Source of the DNA: Acytostelium subglobosum LB1
Taxonomy: Eukaryota; Evosea; Eumycetozoa; Acytosteliales; Acytosteliaceae
Reading direction: 5' to 3'
Assembly (NCBI RefSeq): GCF_000787575.1
Contig: NW_012236525.1
Coordinates: 1,193,686 to 1,257,685, forward strand
Length of the DNA: 64,000 nt
The position numbers were made by a program, and so were the translations under genes. This document shows, piece after piece, positions 33,560-44,882 of this stretch; position 1 is the first letter of the stretch; each line of letters opens with the position of its first letter. The notes beneath the pieces were generated by a model, which saw only the letters and a list, made by a program, of their open reading frames with translations, made no database searches and was not told where the DNA came from.

Positions 33560-35974
33560 TTATTTAGTGTAGATTATAGTCTCTGATCGTTTCTGTCGCT
33601 CAGTCACTGAACCAGGCTTGATCTGAGAGGCTGGATGCCTCATCAACTCGTTGGGCACAGTGTTGTGGGTGGTTGACAGCATGTTCTTCAGGTCATACAT
33701 GATCTCTGTGTCCTTGTCGGTGAGGAACGACGATGCCATACCCTCCAAACCAGCACGTCCTGTACGACCAATACGATGAGTGTAGTCTTGGATGTTGTTT
33801 GGCATGTCGTAGTTGATGACGTGTGTGACACCCTCAACGTGAATACCACGACTGGCGACATCGGTGGCAATAAGGACGTTGAATCTTCGTTTCTTGAAAC
33901 CTTCCAATGCCATCTCACGCTGCTCTTGTGTACGACTGCTGTGCAATGCTGTCGAGGTCATGTTGCACTCTTCGATAATCGATGAGATGGTCTCACAGTG
34001 CTTCTTCTTGTTGACGAATACAATGATTGGAGGAGGTGGACCATTTGTGAGCAGTTCAATGAGTTGATTGCGCTTATCGTTATCATTCTTGACAAAGACA
34101 ACGTTCTGTTTGATGCGGTCCACTGCCTTTCCTGCCTCTCCAATGATGACATGAACTGCTCTACGCAGGTACTTCCTTGAAAGTCTCTCCACCTTGGGTG
34201 GCATCGTGGCAGAGTAGAGGATAGTTGTCCTGTAGATTCGATTCGAGTCATTCTCTTGCTTCTCTGCCTCCTCCTCATTCTCTGACTTGAGGAATGATGA
34301 TGGCATAGAGTCAAGGACGGATGTGACCTGTTGCTCAAAGCCAAGATCGATCATCATATCAGCCTCGTCCAGCACGACATAGTTGCATTGATTGAGTACC
34401 AAATATCGCTTGTCCAAACAATCATTGAGACGACCAGGTGTGGCAATGACAATCTCGCAACCTTTTGACAGCTGGGTGACCTGGTCCTCAATGGGTAGAC
34501 CACCAACCAAGGCAACAGTGCGGAAGCCAAAGAAGTTGGCAAAGTTCCTCGTTTCCTTCTCGATCTGTTGTGCCAGCTCTCTTGTGGGTGCCATCACCAG
34601 TGCGTAGGGACCCTCTGCCTCTGATTCTTTGGTCATGCGTGGTTGCTTGGAGATGTATGTGAGCATTGGAATAACAAATGCAGCGGTCTTTCCAGATCCA
34701 GTCTCTGCAATACCAAGGATATCTCTGCCCGACAAGGCAATCGGGATGGCCTGCATCTGAATCGGTGTGGGCTTTTCATAGCCAAGCTTGGCGATTGCCT
34801 CCAATATCTCACCTGGCAGAACAGACTCTCTCCATCTTCGCATAGGGTTTGGTATTGCACTGCCCTTGGTTGTGATGTTAAAGTCCTCCCTGAATATCCT
34901 CCAGTCTCTCTCGTTCATTGTCTTTAGCTCCTTCTTTGACCAGTGAGTTGGAGGAAGGTCTCTCTCCCTCTCGCTGTTGGTCCTCGAGGCATCGTTATCG
35001 AATCCAGCCAGCACACCTCTACCAAACTGTGGTTTAGCCTCTTGCTTCTTGGAGTAGAGTGAGTTGTAGTCATTGCTTGTGTCCTCGTTGGTGTCCCACT
35101 CAAATACGAATCGAGTTCTCTCACTCTTCTTTGGTTTCTTCTTCCTATCCTTCTTTTCGCCATAGTACTCCTTCTTGATGTCATTGATTTCGCTCTCCTC
35201 TTCTCTTGTCCTTTTTTCACCAACTTCACTTTGTCCAACTGTTGGTCCTCCTCCTACTCTCTTATCATCAATATCCTTCCTATTGTTATCTTCTCTCCTA
35301 CTATCTAAATCTCTATAGTCTCTCCTGTCTCTATTATTATTATCTCTATTATCTCTATTATCTCTCCTATCCCTATTATTATTGTTATCTCTATCATCTC
35401 TCCTATTATTATTATTATTATTTCTATCATATCTATTATCTCTGTTGTCTCTTCTATCACCTCCTCCAGCACCACCACCACGCCTATCATCTCTTCTGTT
35501 GTCTCTGTTGTCTCGATCATCTCTTCTGTCATCTCTCCTGCCATCTCTCCTGTCATCTCCTCTCTGTGATGGCCACCTGCCATCTCTGCCTCTGTCTCTG
35601 TCATTGTCCTTTGAAGAGGAGACACTACTACTCTTTTGTTGTTGTTGAGCAAAGTACTCATTTGGATTGACATTGATGAGCTTCTCTTGTGCAGCAGCGA
35701 CGTGATCCACCTCTCCATCTAGGTCGTCATCATCTGCAAACAGATTATGTAATCTGATTTGTGATTGTTTCTGTGATTCCTTCTGCTTGGCATCAGCCTC
35801 ATCTTGTCTCTTCTTTAGAGCAGCGGCACGCCTCTCTGCCAATGATGTGAACGTTGGCTTTGGTACGCCATTGCCAGTGACACCATTGCCTGTCGTAACA
35901 ACTTCCTTTGGTCGCAGTGATTCAATTGAAGTTGGCTTTAATGTGAGAGAGGTAAATTCATCAATGGGATTCAT
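33560..35974 (-). CDS. ddx23: DEAD-box spliceosomal helicase Prp28/DDX23
   Basis: RNA-dependent ATPase that exchanges U1 for U6 at the 5' splice site. Single exon, 804 aa from ATG 35974 (MNPIDEF). The N-terminal third is a low-complexity Arg/Asp region (RDDRDNR-type repeats, residues ~120-250), the counterpart of the RS/RD domain of DDX23. The pre-helicase signature PNPMRRWRES is specific to the Prp28 group. Helicase motifs: AETGSGKT, PTRELA, DEAD, SAT, and HRIGRTGRAG. The frame is open 42 codons further upstream but only from a TTG, so I use the ATG. It is convergent with the E2 gene, whose stop lies 98 bp away. Confidence 0.96.
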   Translation of the reverse strand: MNPIDEFTSLTLKPTSIESLRPKEVVTTGNGVTGNGVPKPTFTSLAERRAAALKKRQDEADAKQKESQKQSQIRLHNLFADDDDLDGEVDHVAAAQEKLINVNPNEYFAQQQQKSSSVSSSKDNDRDRGRDGRWPSQRGDDRRDGRRDDRRDDRDNRDNRRDDRRGGGAGGGDRRDNRDNRYDRNNNNNNRRDDRDNNNNRDRRDNRDNRDNNNRDRRDYRDLDSRREDNNRKDIDDKRVGGGPTVGQSEVGEKRTREEESEINDIKKEYYGEKKDRKKKPKKSERTRFVFEWDTNEDTSNDYNSLYSKKQEAKPQFGRGVLAGFDNDASRTNSERERDLPPTHWSKKELKTMNERDWRIFREDFNITTKGSAIPNPMRRWRESVLPGEILEAIAKLGYEKPTPIQMQAIPIALSGRDILGIAETGSGKTAAFVIPMLTYISKQPRMTKESEAEGPYALVMAPTRELAQQIEKETRNFANFFGFRTVALVGGLPIEDQVTQLSKGCEIVIATPGRLNDCLDKRYLVLNQCNYVVLDEADMMIDLGFEQQVTSVLDSMPSSFLKSENEEEAEKQENDSNRIYRTTILYSATMPPKVERLSRKYLRRAVHVIIGEAGKAVDRIKQNVVFVKNDNDKRNQLIELLTNGPPPPIIVFVNKKKHCETISSIIEECNMTSTALHSSRTQEQREMALEGFKKRRFNVLIATDVASRGIHVEGVTHVINYDMPNNIQDYTHRIGRTGRAGLEGMASSFLTDKDTEIMYDLKNMLSTTHNTVPNELMRHPASQIKPGSVTERQKRSETIIYTK

Positions 35975-36547
35975 TGTATTAGTTGTATGTATGTATGTAA
36001 AGTAAGTTAATGATGAGATCATGATGGATGGTATTGCATTATACATACCTCTGACTTGTTCATCACTATTCAACAATGTATTATCTCTTTCTTCAGACAA
36101 AGTTGTAACAATACAACCACAATATTAATTTTTTTTTATCAAACCAAGTGACACAATTCCAGTTCACTTGTCATGGTGTTGTTCAACAACGATGGAATCA
36201 ATCCATTGATATTCCCATATATATATTGACTCCAAGTCCATACAACTTATTTTGCGATATAGAAAGCAATATATTGCAAAGTATGAACATCGTCAATCTT
36301 ATACACTTCTTTTGATGAATCAAAAAAACTATGAGTAAAGAAACACTCGAAAACAAAAACGTCGTCGAAAGACACAAAGACGAAAGAATAAAACAATAAT
36401 GACGAGGTGATTGTGTGGTCACTCTTCAAAGTCCTTGTTATCACTCTGTAACTCCATTATCTGTATCTACATGTATGTATCTGTAGTGTACATGTCAATT
36501 TAATGACTCTGACTAATTAGTAATCAATTAGCAGCTGCATCACAAGA
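35975..36547. other. Divergent promoter region, Prp28 / DnaJ
   Basis: 573 bp, AT-rich, between divergent genes. At about 36054 on the minus strand there is a GTATGT, so a 5' UTR intron for the helicase gene is possible. Minus-strand open frames near 36198-36444 are low-complexity, hydrophobic and without homology I can recognise. No gene supported. Confidence 0.4.
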
Positions 36548-38061
36548 ATGTTAGCCAGAAGTACTCAATATGCAAGAAGCAGCAGTAAAGCATTGATTGG
36601 CGATCTGTGTTGCAACTTGGCTTCATCATCGAGATACTTCTCGTCACAATCAAGCGGTATCAAGAATTCAACATTGGTATCCTCATTTCTCTTTGTCCAA
36701 AACAACAACAACAACAACAACAATGGACAACAACATACAAGGACATTCAGATCCTCAACACCACTGCTAGAGGAGAAGCGTGATCTTTATGAGGTGTTGG
36801 GTGTACCAAAGACTGCCACAAAGCAAGAGGTCAAAAAGGCATTCTACGACGTAAGTAGTTCACTACTTTCAAAGTCAGACAAGTAGTCATCTGGTCAACA
36901 ACTTACAATCAATCATTATGCAGCTGGCAAAGAAATTCCATCCGGACCAGAACAAAGACGATCCCAATGCACACAGGAAATTCTCAGAGATAAGCAATGC
37001 CTACGACGTTTTGTCCAATGAGAACAAGCGTGCCATGTATGACGCACAGGGTCACCAGGGCGCCACAGCTCAGGACTATGGAGATTTCAATCCAAACGAT
37101 ATGAACTATGAGGAGATCTTCCAGCACTTCAACCTCAGCGATCTGTTTGGTGAGGGCTTTGGCGGCGGCGGTGGCAAGTCACAACACGGCTCCGACATCC
37201 AGGTCAAGCTGACACTGGACTTTATGGAGGCAGTCAATGGTTGCAACAAGGACATTTCTTTTTATGGCGCTTCAACATGTTCGCCTTGCGATGGCACTGG
37301 TGCCAAACCAGGCACAAAGATGACCAACTGTTCCACTTGTCGCGGAACTGGTCGTGTGACCAAGTCCAACGGTCTGTTCCAAGTTGCAACCACCTGCAAG
37401 TCTTGCAAAGGTCAAGGAAAGATTATCAAGGAGCCATGCACCAGCTGCAGTGGTAAGGGCAAGACGCAGGGCAACAGAACGCTCAACATCAAGATCCCTC
37501 AAGGTGTCAACAGTGGAATGAACATTAGAATCACTGGTCAAGGAGAACCAGGTGATAAGGGTGGAAGAAGAGGCAACCTCTATGTACAGGTTACTGTAAG
37601 TTACCTCTCTCTGACATTTCAATATTAATGCAGCAACTCTCTAACGTCAATCAACAATATAGGTTAAAGAACACGAGTTATTTAAGAGAGAGGGAACAGA
37701 TATTCACTTGAACGTACCAATCTCTATTGGACAGGCCATCATGGGCGATACCATTTCAATTCCAACGCTGACAGGCGAGGTTGACCTCAAGGTGGCATCG
37801 GGCACACAGCCAAACGACAAGGTTGTCTTGCGAAACAAGGGCATCCGATCGGTCAACGACATGACCTATGGCAACCAATATGTGCACTTCACCGTCAACA
37901 TCCCCAAGTCGGTCAACGAGAAGCAGAGACAGTTGATCAACGAGTTTGACCTGGAGGAGAAGAACAAGAACGGACCTCTCGACAGTCTCACTCATCCAGT
38001 CATGTCATTCTGGAACTCGGCAATGAAGCGATGGAGAGATTACTCAAAGAAGTTCAAATAA
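36548..38061 (+). CDS. Mitochondrial DnaJ (Hsp40 type A; Mdj1/Tid1-like), 3 exons
   Basis: Co-chaperone of mitochondrial Hsp70. Exons 36548-36850, 36924-37595 and 37663-38061 give 457 aa. A Ser/Arg-rich presequence with an Asn run precedes the J domain (from ~78, [12 protein letters not shown]); the HPD motif is in [12 protein letters not shown]. Intron 1 splits the J domain just before the HPD helix. A Gly/Phe-rich segment follows ([10 protein letters not shown]), then four zinc-binding repeats: [36 protein letters not shown]. The C-terminal substrate-binding part has [12 protein letters not shown]. All are standard for DnaJ type A. Confidence 0.96.
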
Positions 38062-38272
38062 ACATATAATAATATATAAATACAGTGATAGGATAGACAT
38101 TGACATTATTGGTTGGTAATCAATTGTATCCCTCATTTTGAAGATTATTGATACATAAACATCCTTATATTGCCAGGAGTTGTTGTGGTTTAATGATTGG
38201 GTATATATATATATATGGATTGGGGAAGTTTGGTGTAACTTTGTAATTGTAAAGGTACATAGGATTGGATTA

Positions 38273-39597
38273 TTACAACAACAAGGCAACGGCCAAGGCA
38301 ACAAACACGGTGATGGTTGGGACCAGGACAGCGGCAGAGTTGGCACGACCTCCAAAGGTTGGGTCCCATACAATCAAGTTGGGTCTGACAGCATCAAAGC
38401 TCTGAACCAGAACCTGGGCGTTGACGTTGGCAAAGACGTTGAAGGCTCCAGTGAAGGAGACATCGAAGGCATCCTTGTTGTTGTCATAGACGTTGACCTG
38501 GGTGATAACGTTGGCGGTGGCACCGGTGCCGTTGATATCGACGGTGGTGACCCAGCTGAGGGCGGCGGTGATGTCACCTCCGACGGTGTGGACAGAGGTG
38601 CTGGAAGAGACCTCAACGTCGGCCTCGGCGGCAGCGGCGGCAACAAAGGAGATCAAAGCCAAACGAGAGTTGGCATTGTTGGATGGACCAGTCGAGCCAC
38701 AGGTGAATGGGATCACACTGCCAGCGTTACAGAGACCAGAGGACTTCTTGTTGACAGAGGCGTCAAAGTAGTTACGGATCTCAATGTCGATCTTGGTCTG
38801 CTCACCAGTGAGGGAAACACCGTTGACGTTGACTGGGGCACCTGGGATGGCGAAACGGAAGGTGACCAATCCTCTTGGGGAGGTGGCGTTGGCCAGAATG
38901 ACGTTGAATGGGTATGTCTTTCCGTTGGGGGCAGAAGTGTTGAAATCCTTCTGGACGTATTTGATATCCCATGGGTTGAGGAGATCTCCGAGTCTGTCCA
39001 AACGAGTCCATCCAACGATGGTGTCGGTGCCGTTCTGGAAACCAGCCTGTCCGTTGCTCTCGACGTACTCTACCAAGATGGTTGGGAAGTAGGCAGCGCT
39101 GAAAGAGGTGGCGTTGATGTTGATTCCACTGCCAATGCTAGCGGCAATTGCGTTGTATGACATGGCGTAGAAACAGTTGTTACCACCCTGGAAGGTGAAG
39201 GTGTTGGCATCGGCAGCAGCATTAACGCTAGAATTGGTGATTGACTAAGAGAAAGGAAAGAATTATTATTGTTAGGGTGGTTTATGATGATTAGAGTAGA
39301 CGCATGGCTTTACATACACCATAGATAGCAGTTCCGACAGCATTGAAGGAGCTCAGGATGGATGAGACGGCGTAAGCACGGATGGCATCCTTTCCGACAG
39401 AGGCAACAACAACTCCGGCTAAACAAAAAAAAATAATGACAAAGACGAATGATGTTAGGAGACTCGTGTTGATCGAAAAATAATTATTATTTGCAGGTGT
39501 AAAATGTGAACATACAGAACTCATCGACGTTCTCAGTGTTGGCAGAGACTAGGGCAACCAAGAGGATGGCGGCCAAAATTATTGATGTCTTAATCAT
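38273..39597 (-). CDS. Secreted/GPI-anchored protein of unknown family, 3 exons
   Basis: Minus-strand exons 39597-39516, 39418-39318 and 39244-38273 give 384 aa. A clean signal peptide (SIILAAILLVALVSA) opens it. The C-terminus is a 17-residue hydrophobic tail (VLVPTITVFVALAVALLL) directly before the stop, as in GPI-anchored proteins. The mature part has few Cys, many Val/Ala/Asn/Thr and NxS/T sites, and looks beta-rich. I recognise no catalytic motif or named domain. Codon use is very biased (GCC, GTC, AAC, ACC nearly throughout), unlike most neighbours, so the protein is probably very abundant: a surface or sheath/spore-matrix component is an inference. Confidence 0.85.
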
Positions 39598-40123
39598 TCT
39601 TTGTTTTTATATATTATTGATTTAGTTTGTAATGAACTTGTATGTGTGACACACACTGTTTAAATAGTAGATGATCCAACCAAGGAAATTAATTATTATT
39701 TGATCACATTTTGTTACCCTAAGATTAGGCCACTAGCCGGTTGTATCCCCCCTCGTTCACCTTATATGGATGAGTGTGATGCCGGGTGTGATCCTAGACC
39801 CGAGGTGGACCACTTGGTGCACAACTGCATCAAAAACCAAAGGCACAATGGTGTGGGTGAGTCTTTAGAAAGTGATCGGGGGTTAGAATTAATGACTGAA
39901 ATGAGTGCATGACTTAAGTCATGAAAGGACCTGCCTACCTTAGTGGTCATTCATTGAACCAAACAATTGTTGTTATAATAACACAGTGCGACTGTTGGTG
40001 TTGGATTCGTACGAGGTTACCCGACAAGAGGTGGACACAATGTTGACCACGCTCGTTGATATTATTTAATGCACGCCCCTTAACTCTTATTATGACGCAT
40101 GATGGCGAATCACGAACATCTCA
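39598..40123. other. Spacer with odd composition and a 16-bp palindrome
   Basis: AT-rich promoter of the secreted-protein gene up to ~39715, then a clearly less AT-rich stretch (39720-40110) without a convincing gene. A plus-strand frame at 39700-39912 (70 codons, several Cys) matches nothing I know. The stretch holds a perfect 16-bp palindrome CATGACTTAAGTCATG at 39908-39923. It may be a decayed insertion, a non-coding RNA or a regulatory block; the sequence alone does not decide. Confidence 0.4.
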
Positions 40124-41532
40124 CTATTGCAGAGAGTGCTTCTTGGTTAGAACTACCAACTCATTAGCAATCAGCTTGTCCACCTTAAAGCCAGCACTTT
40201 CAGCTAAATCCCTCCATTCTGCTTCTGAACGTTCCTTGCCATCAATCAACTGCATCATATCTATAGTATTGGTTATTGTTGTTGTTGTTGTTGATTACAG
40301 TAGTTTGACATTGAATGAATAGTCAGAAGACTCTTATGTTAGTTCACTTCGTTCACCCACTCTCACTCACTCACTGACCTCGATGATGATCCATCCGTCA
40401 GTATTGTCTGACCGGTCAAAGGCTTGGACCAAGTTAAAAATAACACTTACGTAGATCAACCCAGCAGGCCTGTCCATAGACTGGACTTTCTCTCTCGACG
40501 ATACTATCATAAATACATATTTGTCCGTAGGGACGAAGTGATCGATAAAGACATTGGAGGATATCTCTACAGCATTGGTCATTCCAATCGTGAAGGATCT
40601 GCTTCAACACGAAGCAATCGGCTTCTGGGACATGTTCAAAGAAATCGCCACCAACGTCATGATAGCGTTCATCATCAGAGTGTCGAAGTCCCCTTCTCTT
40701 GTTGTTGGAAATGACTGTTGGGGTGTCAAAGTTAATGCCCTTCTTAATGTTGGGATATCTCCTTAGTAACTCTGCCATTAATCTAAAAGGGTGGTTGATC
40801 AATTATTATTCATTCAGTTGTTATACAGCCGTCACACCAACCATCACAACAACTATCAACTTACATTCCCTCTGATCCACCTATATCCACAACGGTATCA
40901 AACTTTGAGTAGTCATAGAGACCAGCCAGGTGAGGTACTTTGAAGTTGGTCAAGGCAGTCATTGACTTTTTAAAGTCCTCCTCATACTTTGGATCGGCCT
41001 GCATTGCCATCCACATCGTTGGCACACCAAACACTCTTTCCACACTGTTTGTCTTGCCACTCTTTACCGTATCACAGAATGACTCCCAAAGTCTATATCA
41101 AATCATATATATGCCTTGAGTAAGATGATTATTCTAGTGATGTATCTCCAATATATAAACATACCTATAGTTGTTGTCGTTGCCCTCTGAAACTATCACT
41201 GCGTGGATGTCACGATTGACTGCCAAGTGATGCGAAATTGGCGTGTTGGCAAACACACGTGGAGATACTTGTTCAAAGATGTCGATGGTGGATAGTGCTC
41301 TCATCAGACGGAAGAGTGACTCCTTATTGGCTCCGACCAACTCTGCCAGTACCTCCACTGACTTGCTTCCGTCTAAAAGATGAACAGCTAGATCTAACTT
41401 GGCAGCAACAAACAGAGATCTTGATTTCCAGAATGAAACACACAACTCAATCAGAAGACCTCCAATCTCAAACTGTGCATGATGCTTTCCTACACCACTG
41501 TTATGATCTAAAGAGTCTGATGAGCTATCCAT
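40124..41532 (-). CDS. SAM-dependent O-methyltransferase (plant-type, DmtA/Omt-like), 4 exons
   Basis: Methylates small phenolic or polyketide-type hydroxyls; in dictyostelids, family member DmtA makes DIF-1. Minus-strand exons 41532-41165, 41092-40865, 40782-40451 and 40260-40124 give 354 aa, typical. An N-terminal dimerisation region is followed by the SAM motif VVDIGGSEGI (about 199), split by intron 2. Next come KQILHDWND (catalytic-base His) and the C-terminal LHMMQLIDGKERSEAEW. Intron 3 (190 nt) is much longer than its neighbours and contains a CAACAA repeat. A link to a polyketide pathway is inference; no PKS is in the window. Confidence 0.93.
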
Positions 41533-41837
41533 TATTGATTGTATTGATTGGAGTAATATAATATTATTTATAAATAAAGAAAATAGTACACTTGTTGACT
41601 TGAGAGAGGGGAGAGAGAAAGAATGATTGATCAATCAAGTCTATGTAGGTGATGATGCTGATCAGGCAGGTGCTGGCAACGCCTCTCTAGATAGTTTGGA
41701 TAGTTGGTGGGCGTCTGTAGTGTGTGTGTCCAGCCGTAGGATCATTGCCTTATTAGGACCCATGTTTCCCGAATGGTTTTTTTCTTTTTGTTCATTTTTG
41801 GTCCATTGCAACGGACGTTGATTCCGAACTCCCAGCA
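41533..41837. other. Spacer between two methyltransferase genes
   Basis: About 300 bases holding the O-methyltransferase promoter and the 3' end of its upstream neighbour. Includes a less AT-rich stretch around 41640-41780. No gene seen. Confidence 0.4.
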
Positions 41838-42718
41838 TCATGATGATTGTTGTTGCTTGTTGCTGGATCGCTTGAACACAATAAATCTCATAACAGAAAG
41901 CTGGTATTCATCGTACGATTGGAGTCCCAGAGACGACGTCGTTGATTGGATGATTGCCGATGGATCTAGAGGCTCAAATGCAAAGCCATACTTGATGGCC
42001 ATCTCGAGGAGATACTCGTCGGTCTGTGTCGATCGTGATTGGTAGCAGAGAATGAATTGAGCATGGTCCCGATGTGACAATAGCTGATTGATCGTGTTGA
42101 ACAATGGATCGATGCTGGTGCGCCAGTAGACAACATCAGAGCCAATGATGGTGTCGTATCCATCACCACCTGTCGAAGCTTGCTTGAGCGTAGCAATGTC
42201 CTCCTGGTTGCCCCAATCAAGCTTTAGCATCTCGATTGGATAGCCGTCATCATTGGATTGCTGTACATTCTTTTCGAGCAACTCGAGCACAACATCATGA
42301 TAGTCGCTCATCACGCACTGTTTGCCCAGACGGGCGAGGAACATTCCACATATGCCTACGCCTGATCCAACCTCCAACACCTTGTTGTCATTGCTATATC
42401 GATCGACGTCATTGACAATATAATGTGTTAACATTGATGCTGCTGGCCATATTACTTGTCCTGTAAGATCATAGTCAGCTAAAGTGATGATGAGTAGTAG
42501 TAGTAGTTGTAAGTAGCGTGTATGAAGACCATTTCAACAGACAGACAGACAGACAAATAGATAGACTATGACATACTTGCAGCCGAGTTTAGTAAATATA
42601 CATTTATATCAATGTTATTGACGACTATCTTCTTCTTTACATAGTCTCTGTTGACAAACATATCACTGTTAAACATAGTGTCATCATCATCATCATTGTT
42701 ATTTGTAGTAGAGTTCAT
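41838..42718 (-). CDS. METTL21-type protein (lysine) methyltransferase, 2 exons
   Basis: Class I SAM methyltransferase of the family that methylates lysines on chaperones and elongation factors. Exons 42718-42577 and 42478-41838 (minus) give 260 aa. An Asn/Asp-rich N-terminus is followed by LTGQVIWPAASMLT, the family hallmark before the fold (GxxVWPA). The SAM motif is VLEVGSGVGICGM, then LKLDWGN, and the motif IV position GSDVVYW. The C-terminus is a Gln/Ser tail. Which protein it methylates is not visible. It ends 65 bp past the stop-to-start spacing of the next minus-strand gene. Confidence 0.88.
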
Positions 42719-42783
42719 TACTTGGTTTGTTGATGCAATGAACAACTGTGTTTACAGTCGATAAATTCGTTCGTGTTTATTAA

Positions 42784-44882
42784 TTACAAATCCTCCTCCT
42801 TGCTGGTCATCTTGACAGACTTGCTTGCATAGGACTTCTTCATCATCAGTCTGATCTTTGTTCGATAGATCATACCCAATGTTATCAGTGTCGCCAGTGC
42901 CACAACACCAACGACGATACCAATGATTGCACCTATTGGGAATGAATCACTTTGGTTGTTGCTGGCTCCGACACACTTGTCGTTGGGTGCCACCAAAACA
43001 GAGATTGACCGTCCACTCATCGATGTTTTGTATCGACAGTCGTCACTGGCCACCGTTGTCACCTTGCCAGTGTTTGGATCGAACGTGGACACCTTAAAGT
43101 TGGGTACACTTCCGACGAACGATCCAAATGTCATTATATCCACTGTGGTGTTCTCGGATATCGACTGACTGATGAATATGTTGACGTTGGTGTCAGTAGC
43201 ATTGAACTGGTTGGCAACTGCTACCTGTGAATGCGTGTCGTTGGTGTGGATGTTGAATGTAATCTCTCCCTTCAATTGGCCAAGATCACCGTGGATTGTT
43301 ATGTTATCGGTGGCACTGATATTGTTGATGTTGCCCATACTGCCTTGATTGTTGATACTGCCATAGACCTCTCCCTTTCCAATGATTGATCCAGCATACA
43401 GTTCAATCGTGTTGTTGGCATATAACTTTCCACCGGCCAGTGTGATTGATCCATTGGTCTGATGTAGGCGATTGAATGTTACATTTCCTCTTGTAAATTC
43501 CAACGAACCAGTGTTGAGGAATGGTGTCTAGACGTAAATGTAGAATGATCAAAGATGTTAATGCTTGATCCACATTGTGATTGCGCGATCTATTTGGATA
43601 CAAACGCTCAACAAGTTATGCATTGGTGTGTTACATAACCAACGACCAGTGTTGGTGATGATATTGTCATCATTTGGACCAACGGTGTTGTTGTGTGCAT
43701 CGATAAAGATATCGGCACAGTAGTCAAGTGTACCAGTGTTGATTATCTTGTTGCCAAATGGAATGAGCATCTTGGCGGCAATAAACACATTGGCATTGTT
43801 GTAGATGACACTGTTGGTGATGTTGGCCTTGGAGAATAGGTTGAACCTAAACAATCCCTTGCCCTTGATTGTTATGGTACAGTTGTCACACTCAAATGTT
43901 CCAACTGACTTGGCAAAGTACATATTGCCTTCAAGGTTCAATGTCAATCTCTTTCCCCTTAGGATATTGTTTATCTAGATATATCAAACTGGTTAGTTAT
44001 TGATTCACATATGATGATGATGATATACATACAGTGATGTTGGTTGTAGGATAAACATTTAGAGTGGTGTCCACAAGTTCAAGTACTGCCTGTGAACCAA
44101 AGAGGTGATTTCCATGAAGTTCAATAGTGGTGTTGGTGATGGTGGCCGATGAGTTGAAGGTACTCTTTCCATCCAATGAGAGGATCGAGTTGGTCACTTT
44201 GAGCGTGGACTGATCAGTGGTCTGAATTGATGACAATGATGTGAATGTCGTCTGTGAGTTGTTGATTGAAATGTTGGAGTTTCCAATTGATGTTATGTTG
44301 GCACTGATTGTTTGATATCCATTGTCTGGTGTGGTATAAATATAAATAATAGTGAAGGAGGAGGAGGAGGAGGAGTAGGAAAGAGAGATGTTAGTCCTGG
44401 AACTAATAAAGGCAATTGTTGTTTCAGTGATACATACCAACGATAAACGATCCATTGAGTGTGATAATTGAAGAAATGACTGAACTCTGGCCGAGAAGTG
44501 ATATTGACCCTTGTATGTTAAGGGATTTAGAGTTCAATTGAGCATTGTCGGTGATTCCAATCGATGATCCAAAGGCAACGAATGTAGATCCTTGCTCCAC
44601 CACCAAAGATCCATTCTGAATGATATCCAATGTGGCCTGGACAGTGTTTGAGGTATCAGAAGAGCCAATTGAAATGTTTAGAATGGTGCATGGAGCGTTG
44701 AGTGTTACTACTGAGGTGCTATTGATGACCAACATCGAGGTCGATTGTGGTGCTGTGTCGTCGGACCAGTTTGTAGAGTTGGTGAATAATCCATCTGTTG
44801 AGGGACCATCCCAGTATTGAAACTGTTGTCCACAGATGAGTTGGAGAGATAAAAATATTATTAAAACTCTAAGTGTAAACAT
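42784..44882 (-). CDS. Large single-pass membrane protein with repetitive beta-rich ectodomain, 4 exons
   Basis: Minus-strand exons 44882-44438, 44325-44033, 43974-43606 and 43527-42784 give 616 aa. There is a signal peptide (VLIIFLSLQLICG) and one C-terminal transmembrane helix (about 565-588, IGAIIGIVVGVVALATLITL) followed by a ~28-residue basic tail. The ectodomain repeats short beta units such as INTGTLDY and LNTGSLEF with many N-glycosylation sites, resembling right-handed beta-helix surface proteins. Donor 3 is the atypical GTTTGT, chosen because it alone restores frame. No enzymatic motif is recognised; an adhesion or recognition role is only a guess. Confidence 0.82.

Noticed and set aside
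35206-35670. Tyr/Leu-rich plus frame opposite the Prp28 N-terminus
   Set aside because: It is the complement of the Arg/Asp repeat region of Prp28; composition explained by that repeat.
33560-36100. Longer Prp28 start at 36100
   Set aside because: The extra 42 codons begin at TTG, contain a GTATGT donor-like site and are AT-rich; ATG 35974 gives the expected family N-terminus.
36198-36444. Two overlapping minus frames rich in Phe/Ser/Leu upstream of DnaJ
   Set aside because: Hydrophobic low-complexity translation of AT-rich promoter DNA, and no homology recognised.
38180-39160. 326-codon plus frame opposite the secreted-protein gene
   Set aside because: Antisense shadow caused by extreme codon bias; Gly/Asp/Val-rich without a start context, while the minus strand gives a signal peptide, spliced exons and a GPI tail.
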